In this document: piece by piece, positions 55,208 to 64,000 of the stretch
How the letters are laid out: the number at the start of each line of letters is the position of its first letter
Position numbering within the stretch: position 1 is the first letter of the stretch
Source of the DNA: Lunularia cruciata
Taxonomy: Eukaryota > Streptophyta > Marchantiopsida > Lunulariales > Lunulariaceae
Assembly (NCBI GenBank): GCA_948567375.1
Contig: OX419756.1
Coordinates: 46,478,552 to 46,542,551, forward strand
DNA length: 64,000 nt
Reading direction: 5' to 3'
Translations under genes and position numbers: made by a program
The notes under the pieces: generated by a model
What the model saw: only the letters and a program-made list of their open reading frames with translations
Told to the model about the DNA's origin: nothing
Database searches by the model: none

Positions 55208-55513
55208 AATCCATAGGAGAGTCATCACACGGATGTTCAAGTTATTTGTCCGATCACCAGTTGCATATAGACCGTACTACTTACATAGCTGGGATATATT
55301 AGGTACAATAGGGCAGATTTCTCATTATGACTAGTGGGGTTTAACCCATTCTACTTTTTTAATCCATAGGAGAGTCATCACACGGATGTTCAAGTTATTT
55401 GTACGATCACCAGTTGCATATAGACCGTACTACTTACATAGCTGGGATATATTAGGTGCAATAGGGCAGATTTCTCATTATGACTAGTGGGGTTTAACCC
55501 ATTCTACTTTTTT
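55208..55513 (+). repeat. Tandem duplication of 153 bp
   Basis: Copies 55208-55360 and 55361-55513 are nearly identical (a few single-base differences), starting AATCCATAGGAGAGTCATCA and ending in a T run. The duplication is recent. Confidence 0.9.
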
Positions 55514-57198
55514 ATTTCTCTGCCTTGATGGTTGATGGGGTCTTCCCCTCCTTCTCGTTCTATGCGGTCACCCTTCTCTAAAAAAGTTTAGGTCTGTCAA
55601 GTGGAGATGTGATTGTGGAAAGGTATCCAATTATAATTTCCCTATAGGTATACTTTTTACTTTGAAGCTCAAACTGGAGATAGACACTTTACAACATATT
55701 AGGCATTTTCGACTTGGCAGACCCCGAAGATGGCAAAAGGACTTAACCAGCTCCCTTGAAGCATTGACGGGCATATCAAACCTATGTGGCAATGGATTCC
55801 CCGGACATGCGCCTGTGACAAACAAGAACACTGGTTGCAAACAAGTTTGCTCTTGCCACGTCTTACTCACAGGTGGCACGTAGGATCACATCGCACTTGG
55901 GGGATCGCTTAAGTCGAAGTCCCAAATACAGGGTTCGGTTAAGTCTTACTCTGGTCCATTCTGTCGGAAGGAAAGCTAAGAGCTGTGAATAAACGTTTCC
56001 TCAGAGCTCTGGTGATCTTCTCAAAGCAAAGAGGGAATCCTAAATTCCGACTCATAGACGAGAAGGTTGTTACTAGACTTCCCAGACAATGCAATACGTG
56101 TCGAGCGTAGGATTTTGGAACCGGAAGCTGGGGTTAGAAGTTAGAGTGTTCAAAAACCGTTGCAGTTAGTGTAACCCCAAATTTGAAATGGTTGTGTCGG
56201 TGTTGCCGTGATGTTAGTCCCCGTTCCATTCCCGCCCTTTCTTGCTTCGCGCGCGCCAAACTGTCTCTTTCGGTCTTTCGGCCTAAAACATGGCGCTCCC
56301 TCGTTCGTCTTTTGGTTTGAACCTTGAGCGAGCTAGCGTCTCTTTCCATCTCTCGTGCTCGATATCGGCTTCCGCGATAGATGCTGTGCGCCTTGTAGCT
56401 GCCATGCCGTTGTAGGAAGCGAAGTCCATTCATTCTCCCAGGTTAATTCCTCACCGGTGCCTTGTGTTTTGTGATGCGATTTTCGCTTTGTTCTCTCATG
56501 ATCAGACGGGGAGGAAGTGCGGTTGAAATCGTTCGGAGGAAGGGAATTTCGAACTTCTTGGTGAGAATCGTGGGAGTAGAGCGCAGGTGTCTAGATCTGT
56601 AGAGATCTCTGAACTCTACTGTTCTAGTAATGCTTCCTTGTTATAACGGTGGAATTTTAGTGACATTTGTGTTGATTGCTGTTTTGGGGCGGTTGGAGTG
56701 CTGAAATTTTATCCACTCCCGCGTGCGATTTATTTTCACTGAGACAGTAGATGTTGGGATTGAATTTTTACATATTCCGTATTGGTTGCAGCTGTACAGA
56801 CGCAGGAAATACGATCGCTCTCGAGTCTTTCACAATATAGAACGGGGTTTGCGAAATCAATTAGCAATGGAAACAGGGAAAGGAACTTGCGACAGCTGAG
56901 ATAGTTGTCTAAAGCTCGTTGTGGTCCCATGCGCCACAGGGCTACGAGGGGTGAAAAATGATGAGTTAGCTGCTGCGTGGAACGAAGTTGGACAGATAAT
57001 CGTTGCGAGGAATTTGAATCAGCGGGGATTTGCTGTAGGTGGCGGAATCGAACAAACGCAATGAAACTTAGTTGTTTGCAACGTCATCTACACCAATGTG
57101 TGATCAGTTGGTCCATGTCACAGGGACGTGCATATGTGTAGCGGATAGTATGGGGATTTTGTAAGTTCCACCCGGGAGTTGATGATCAGCTGGAGTCA
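55514..57198 (+). promoter_or_regulatory. Upstream region and 5' UTR of the kinase gene (approximate)
   Basis: GC content rises and TE homology ends. No ORF here is convincing: the open stretches at 55662-55883 and 56134-56433 have no recognisable protein features. The transcription start and any 5' UTR intron cannot be placed from sequence alone. Confidence 0.4.
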
Positions 57199-60100
57199 AT
57201 GGAGTCTGTTGAGGAATTGGAGAGGGAGCAGAAGATCCGCTTTCTGGCCGCCGACATTCTCCTCAAAGGTCAACCGCAAAAGTTGGAAGAGGTTTGTAAG
57301 GACTGTCTGCTTTTCAGTGTCTCTCCGGATGAGCTCAGATCGTTCACTCTCCTTCCCATACAATTTAGAAATCCCCCTCGCAGAGAACCGGCTTTGTTCA
57401 TCCCCTTCGATGGATACGTTTTCGTCTGTCAGTCGTTTTGCCAAGAAATTGGGAAACGAGCTATCCTTGACACATTCAGTTTATATCAAACCCAAGGTGG
57501 AAAGTGGGCTGGAAATCTAGCAAATTCTGCCCCTTCTGTTCCTACACTGGGTCTGCCGAAGTTATCTTCAAGGGAGCTGATTGACGGCTCCGGCTTCTGC
57601 CAGGACCGAAAGGTTGACAATGAAGCAGCTACATTTCTTGCTCCCTTGCTTCTGGAATCGACTCCTTGTCACGCCGCATCAAGAGAGAGGAAAACAAGTT
57701 TGTCGGTGGACAGCTCGAACTGGACGAGAAATGGTGACTTGAATTCTTGTCTAGTGCGAAACGCAGATGGAGAAACTCGTCTTGGTTCTTCGACTCCGTT
57801 TAGAACCGAATTCCCTGCATGTCCTTCGAATATCGAATCTGTTGTCAGTGACGGGGCAACTGCAGATGGGATTGCACCTCAGGTAAAATGTGAGCCAACT
57901 CAAAGGTCGGAACGTCTCACTCAGGGCTCGGGAACTTGTAGGAAAAGCGAAGTAGCTAAAGGTTCAGGTACTCCTAGTCGCATGACACGCTCAGCTGCAG
58001 GATACCCGCCCAAGAACAGGTGGGAAAGGTTAGAAGGAAAAGATTTTCAAGTTTCTGAGAGGAAAAAGCCCGGCAGAAAGAAAGGTGTACCGAAAGGTAT
58101 CGTTCAGCTAAAGTCTTGCAGAATGGATTCATTTGCTCCTGAGCATGAGAGTTTTCAAGCAGGGATACTCAAATCCATGGAAGGAGGCAAGGACCCTGAA
58201 TCGGTAATTGAAATGGGAGTTAGTCGATCTAGGATTGAGATACCAGTCGATGCAGAGACGGGGTGCCCAGCTCCCGCTCATCCCCTGAACGTAGCAGTGG
58301 AAACTCCAGAAGAAGAAAGAAAAGAGAGCAAAGCTAAAGAACTAGAAGCTCCCAAAAAGAGGAGGGGACGGAGAAAGAAAATTACATTGCCGACCACTAA
58401 GAATAAACGAGGGAAACGAAAGATAGAAGCGGTAAAATCTGCTACCATGGACGGGAGGAGGGCTACAACTATTCTCAGGCGAAGTAGCAGGCAGTCTGGA
58501 GTGGCTACTAGAAACAGAGCCAGTGCGTCTGGTATTAAGGATTTTGGTGCTTCAGGGTTGGCATACCCTACGGTTTATGAAATCCAACAAGGGATGGCCA
58601 CAAAGGAGCAACCATCGGAGCTTCGTCCAACACCCTGTAGCAGTGTGCATAGTAGAAATCTCAGTTGTAACGAGGCGATTCCTCTTGCTGCGAAGCCAAT
58701 GGCTTCAAAACAGGAGCGCTCATTATATGTCAGCGACACAGAGGAGGAAGCGTCCGTGGAGGAGTCTCACAGGATAGATAGACAGCCTTGTTCTCATGTT
58801 GGTACGACCACAGGTAGTGCCCATATAGAAATTCTTGATCTAATAGAATCTCTTCCACCATTAGGAGAAAGACTTAATGATACAGATGTGGAGCGACTTC
58901 TAGGTGTCTGTCAATCTGGAGTGGAGGGAGGTTCTAATGTAGGACTGGCTGCTGTAGCAGATCCTTTTCAACATGTGAACCGGATAAACCCATGCCGTAT
59001 GGAAATGAATGCCATAATTCAGTTGTCTTCTTTTGTAGAAGCTCAACGTCCTGAGCAGAGGCTGTTCGACTGCGATCAAGACTTATCGAGGCTGGGCACG
59101 GCAGAGAGGCAGCACTGTGCAAGTTTACATTGCAATGGAGTTTCAGAATCAACTCACAGGGATGGTTGGACTGGAGGTGCCAGTATACCTGTTTCACAAG
59201 AGGAGCCGCCATCCAAAGGGACTGAGCCTTGTGCTGGCGCCTACTTCAACTCGAGCGTCAAGAGTGCACACCATGCTGATGGCGAGATCGCAGTGGCTAG
59301 AAGGCAATTCTCTGAGGTGCAGGTGGAGGACTACCACTCGTTGTCTGGAAATGGAGAATACACCAGCGTGGGCCTACATCAAGACGTGGAACTGAAAACC
59401 CAGTCCGATGCTGATCTGATTAAAGAGGGAGCACAGTCTGACGGACTCAGAGATGTCAATGGATTTCTGGCTTCTGAAGAGAAGCGTCTCGTTTCAAGGG
59501 TAGAGCTCCTCTTGAACATCAGGGTTGCTCGGGAGCACCGGAAAACACTAACCGAAGGTTTAGATGTTGAAAATCAGGGGTTATCAAACTCTGGGACGCA
59601 TGCTGGTTTACGTTTCGATACAGCTATGGACAATGTGGATGTTCAAGGCATCAGAGAGAGCAAAGTACCTTGTCCCCTTGGTGGAGGTGGATATGACGGA
59701 CAACCTCGGCAGCCTGCAAATCCTCGTTCAGGTGCAACAGGAAGGGAGCAGAACGTAGAAAGCAAGGCAATAAGTTGGGAGAGTCAACCAGACTCTCATC
59801 TATCCGCAGTGAAAGCCTTAACTTTACATGATAGAGATTCAGAAGCTTTCAACAGGTCAGTAAAGGAATTGGGACTTGACGATGAGACGACAGACGCACA
59901 GATGGAGCGCTTTGCTGATAATCATCGCGATGTGATGATGGTTGAGGGTGCACGCGCTGGATGCGGTTGGGAGAATGGAGACAACCAAGGCGCACCAGAT
60001 CATTATTTGGCATCAACTGTTAGAGACCTTGAGCATGAAAACTTTGAATCAATGACAATCGAGGTGGAAGCGAATTCGAGAATTCAGAAGCTGGACCACA

Positions 60101-61038
60101 GCACAGAGTTTACCGGGATCAGAGGAGAAGACTCGCCCATTGAACATCTCACCGCTTTTGAAGCGTATGTGGATAAGATATGTGCGCCTGTAGGTACGCA
60201 CCTCCAAAGTGTCTGTGGAACTGAAATAATTCTTGACATCAAGCAAGGTTCGTCTGCTGTGCAGCAAAAGCCTTCTACAGAAACCTATGCCGGTAAAAGC
60301 AAAGATGAGGAGCAGTTCAGACTCAGGAACTTTAACATCAATCCAGAATTAGTTCAGAAGAGTTTTCTATCAGAGATGGAGTACATTGGGATTTCTCTGG
60401 ACCCCAGAGAGGGTCAGGCTACGAATATTGTAAAGGCGAGTGCATTTTCACATTGGGATGCACTTGGACGAGGTGAAGGATCTGGATCTCCAATCGAAGA
60501 CCAGAATCCAGGGACAAAAGAAGCATCTGTTGGGAAGGTGAAGCACCCGAAAGGGTCTAGTATAGTGGGTGGAGCATCAGCACCATGCATAATTGACGAG
60601 GCAAAATGTCAGGAAGAAGATCAGGGAAAAGGTCTGGAAATACACAGGAAGGCTGGGATTGGACAGGCGAAACCTTCTCAAGTTGATGTTGAGGACGGGG
60701 CGCCCACCGTGGAGGCAGCAGCACGAGCTGAGGAAATGAAGAATCGTGCTGATACTTCTTCCCAAGAAGTCATATTAGCCTCTCTGAGGGAAGGTCTCTG
60801 TAATAGCGGGCGTGGATCACTTGTAGAAAAGGACGTGCCGGGTCGAAAGGTGGAGTCTCCCCTTCAGGTCGTTATGGATTGCACAAGTGAAAGGAAATCC
60901 TCCAGGGTACACGCTGTTAATAAACCAGGAACATCGCTGGGAAGGTATCCTGAGGTGCCCAGACGAGATGAAGTATCAGCACTCAAGAAAGTTGCTCCAG
61001 AAAGTGTTGTGAGGGTGGTTGACCCAATTATGAATCAG
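57199..61038 (+). CDS. CDC7-like kinase gene, exon 1: long N-terminal region
   Basis: 1280 codons open, ending at donor CAG|GTGGGT and joining in phase 0 to the kinase exons. Residues about 1-85 (EELEREQKIRFLAADILLKG, LEEVCKDCLLFSVSPDELRS) look like a folded N-terminal domain. The rest is low-complexity and probably disordered. Basic clusters at about residues 290-300 (KKPGRKKGVPKG, AT-hook-like) and 388-412 (KKRRGRRKK, KNKRGKRK) resemble nuclear localisation or DNA-binding patches, which suits a nuclear kinase. The start is the first ATG of the frame, and a short overlapping upstream frame exists at 57182. The length exceeds what I expect for a plant CDC7 N-terminus, so a missed splice or separate gene is possible, though the matching phase favours one gene. 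Confidence 0.75.
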
Positions 61039-61325
61039 GTGGGTATTGCATGAGTATTTATGCTTTAGAAGCGTAAGGTTTGCTCATTGAATATATAATC
61101 ACATTTATCTGACTTAAGTTACATGATATTAGTTGCCGCTAAGAGATTATTCCGAGCTAAGCGTTCGTGCTGGATAGTTGCTCTAAGAATTTCTCTGCCA
61201 GACAAAATGGAGTTACACCCCGTCAAGACGGTCCGAAGCGTAACATTGACCAACGAAAGGTTTGAGCTCTTAGTTTGTCAATAAATGGTGTCTCTGAATC
61301 CGCTTCCCAATGACCTTGTTTCCAG

Positions 61326-64000
61326 AAAAATCAAGAATTCAAAATTGTGCCCGAGTTCGAAGACTTCACTGTCATAGGAGAGGAAGGCTCGGGTAAGTCC
61401 TCCGCTGTATTATTTCGCGCAATACTCTTTTGTCATCCTTGTCAGTTTTGAGTACCGACAATTTTAGCTGGTGCAAGTTAAGTCTAACGTGTTTCAGCAG
61501 TACAATGTCACTTTGCACGTCTTCTATGTTGGGCCTACCATTATGTGCTAGTGCTTGGAGGCATTTCAAAGCTTAGTTTTCGTTATTTTGTGCTCTGCTC
61601 ATAGTTTCTCCTTTTACAGGTGTAGCAGCGATCGTCTCTATGTCAGGAGCCTAAGGGCATTTTGTAGATTATTATTATTTTGCCGTGGTCATCTGATGCA
61701 GAAATTGCTCAATCAAGTGGTATGGGATAGACAGTTGCCCGCTAAAAATGGATGTCTTTCATAATTAATGAATTCTGCGTATGCAGGAGGGTACGGCACT
61801 GTGTACAGAGTGATGAACAATGCCACCAAACGGATATACGCCATGAAATGTAACGATCGTTCATTGTCGCACCTGCTACTTCCTAGTCGCACTCTGCTCT
61901 CTGAACAACTTGCCGTATCCTTGGGACATGTACATCCACCTTCTGCGTAGACTAGGCTATCACCCTTTTCCGTTCAAATCGGGGACCAAGGATGGGGCTT
62001 GTCGTGCTCTAATCTGAATGCATTTGTCTTCAGGTCCGCTCCTGAAAACACATCCTTCTTGTGTCGACAATGAAATTAACATGCTTCGAGAACTCGGGTA
62101 ACACAATCTGCATACTAGATGAAGTGGCATCGTTCCCTTGTATTTCTTCTGTAGAGGTCATTCCCTACCACGAAATGTTCTGAAGAATTGGCTCATTTAA
62201 CTCTAAGCTGGCAGTTTATGACGACCTTGCCATATCTTCTAGCGTAACTTTATGTCGCCTTTAAACTGATGGCAACAGGGGCAAAGGCAGCGTCATCAAG
62301 TTTGAGGATGTTGTACCAGGAAAATTCCGGAGCCTGTCCGACTCTGGTGAGAAAGTGACTGAGTGCAAGAGCATCCTTCTCGAGTTCATGGAACACGACA
62401 AGCCAGAGGTATGGTCCATCTTGCCATAGATCGTATAGTTGGACCTTTGCAATTCAGATACTTTGTCTTCATAAAGAATCTGTTGTACTTGGGCCAGACT
62501 GTCAAAGTCCGCCCATTCTTCTGACGAAGATTGTAAATATACAACGGATTACAACGGGTTCTGTATTCCATAACAATATACAATAGGTTAACTGATGCTC
62601 AAATTTGGCTGCAGGTCCTGAAGAAGGAAATCAATTTAGAAGAGTTGAGACATTATGCTGTATGCCTCTTCAAAGCTCTTGCACACATGCACCAAAAGGT
62701 AACCAATTTGGTATGACTTTCCGCTATTTTCAAAACATTCAGCTTGATCTAGGTTTCCATTGGAAGCATCAGTTACTGACTGGAGGTCCTTGTGACGTGA
62801 TCTCGTGCAGAGGATTATGCACCTGGATGTCAAACCTGGGAATTTCCTTTTCTCACGGTCAAGGAAACGTGGTTATCTCGTAGACTTCAATCTTGCACGG
62901 GTAACTTTTACAAGTCCATTTCTAAAACCTGTGCCAGCCGAGATTTTTCTTCTGGTGGAGGACATTTGATGTTCTCATCGGACTTTCAACCTAATTGCAG
63001 CTTTCTCTGATAAACGTCCCAGCTATTCTGCAATGAAGCTCTACTCTGTGAACCCTTTCGAAGCAATGTAGCATGCTTTTGTATCTTTACAGCCGTGTGA
63101 ATGGCGTTCAACGGGAACCATTAACTGGCTTAAGTCACCTAAACGTGCTCTAACTAATCACGCCGTATGTTTTGCAAATGTTTGGTGCAGGACGAACAAA
63201 AAGCGCCCAGTACGTATCTCCCACCTTTCTACTCTCTTGTAGTTTAGTTGGATAAAGCAGATACAAGCGTTTCGTTCATCCTGACATATTTGTCTATTAC
63301 CTTTGAAGGTCCGGTATGCGAGCTTCAATCACCATAATCTAATAACACGACATGAGTTCCAGATTTCTCCACGTCCTAGCAAAAGAAAGTTCCTACTGAC
63401 AACCCGCAAAAATTGTTGTATGCAGAACGAGTGAAGAAGGTTCTACCAAATTCGCACTTCATTGGTAGGATCGACACCAGTAGAAGGTCCTCGAAGAGAC
63501 CTCTAGTGCACGAGGTTGCCGGCACTCCTGCTACCTACTCAAAGCGTAGTCGACTCTTGATGGGAGCTTCCGGTACTCAGTTATCATTTGGAACTCCATC
63601 GCCAGCTAAAAGTTTAAGCGTATTACGAGATCAAAGCAATAGTAAAGTGGCGCGAGTTTCTGCCGAAATGAAAGTTTCGTCTCCCAGACTCCCAGATCTG
63701 GCACAATCCATGTCCACCACTCCCATGGGTGCTCACTCATCCCCAAGAAGAGCGGAGGTACCCGTTAACTCCAATACGCAAGTCATGAAATTTCTGTCAT
63801 TCAGTGGCCACATAATCTATCATCCTTCAAGACTATTATTGCTGGAAAGGCAACTCACAGACGTGCTTCTATGAGGACGTCAGTTTGCCGATCACGTATC
63901 ATCGAGGACTCAGCATCTGATTGACGTCCTTTGCTTGTTTTAAGCCATGTCAGACTCAATAGCTAATTGTTACGTGCTCTATGGTTTTCAATGTGCAGGA
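61326..64000 (+). CDS. CDC7-like: CDC7-like protein kinase, kinase-domain exons (continues beyond window)
   Basis: The exons I infer from GT/AG sites and kinase motifs are 61326-61392, 61787-61849, 62034-62097, 62280-62408, 62615-62698, 62811-62900 and 63191-63209. Further exons (probably one including about 63426-63757, and one starting 63999) are less certain. Translation gives FTVIGEEGSG then GYGTVYRVMNN (glycine loop), IYAMK (catalytic lysine), CVDNEINMLRELG (helix C glutamate), SILLEFMEHDKPE (hinge), HLDVKPGNFLFS (catalytic loop) and GYLVDFNLAR, where DFN replaces DFG. Plant CDC7-type kinases share DFN, the VLKKEI stretch and a long insert after this point. CDC7 with its DBF4 partner phosphorylates MCM helicase to start DNA replication. 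The 62097/62280 junction is one base out of phase. The C-terminal lobe lies outside the window. Confidence 0.85.

Noticed and set aside
56134-56433. 99-codon minus-strand ORF upstream of the kinase gene
   Set aside because: Arg/Lys-rich by composition and without motifs; more likely a chance ORF in GC-richer promoter DNA.

Overview
The window looks like nuclear DNA of a land plant. It has plant-type Ty3/gypsy LTR retrotransposons, primer-binding sites complementary to plant tRNA-Glu and initiator tRNA-Met, and, at the right end, an intron-containing gene whose kinase exons resemble plant CDC7-type kinases. The very dense nested gypsy content and the mix of families suggest a seed-free plant (bryophyte, lycophyte or fern), but I cannot settle this from sequence alone. 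No bacterial-type operons, CRISPR arrays or RNA genes were seen.

About 1-50,000 is a nest of four gypsy families, named here A-D. Family A has LTRs of about 680-690 bp, a tRNA-Glu primer site, a 4-bp target duplication and a gag-pol on the minus strand. It has two full-length copies: A1 (529-8341, decayed) and A2 (42074-49875, nearly intact). It also has a solo LTR (15309-16000), an inverted LTR pair (26647-27494) and a truncated LTR (32599-33209). Family B is the unusual one, with three fragments: B0 (10475-about 16600, plus), B1 (about 16604-22142 and 36752-37230, plus) and B2 (23979-26646, minus). B0 carries a decayed C5 cytosine DNA methyltransferase domain between protease and reverse transcriptase. 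B1 and B2 both carry a PHD finger after the integrase. Family C (30468-35569, minus) and family D (D1: 1-528 plus 8342-10474; D2: 22143-36751 with insertions) are primed by initiator tRNA-Met. C and D2 show chromodomains, so they are chromoviruses; D1's pol lies outside the window.

The nesting can be read directly. A1 sits inside D1, and D1 sits inside the gag of B0. D2 sits inside the 3' LTR region of B1, with B2 and C inside D2 and A-family LTRs at or inside both. A2 sits inside a decayed, unidentified coding frame (about 41028-42073, resuming at 49876).

From 50,000 to 55,500 the DNA is AT-rich and gene-poor. It holds a foldback repeat, a 20-bp hairpin, a larger inverted repeat, two recent tandem duplications and a minus-strand coding remnant I could not identify. 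From about 55,500 the composition becomes more GC-rich, leading into the one host gene. Exon 1 (57199-61038) encodes a 1280-residue, partly basic N-terminal region. It joins in phase to kinase exons with a glycine loop, HLDVKPGN catalytic loop and DFN motif, and the gene continues past the window end.

The main discovery candidate is family B: a gypsy retrotransposon lineage with gag, protease, DNA methyltransferase, RT, RNase H, integrase and PHD finger, combining a DNA-methylation writer with a probable histone-reader module. All copies here are dead, and the layout is a composite from three fragments.
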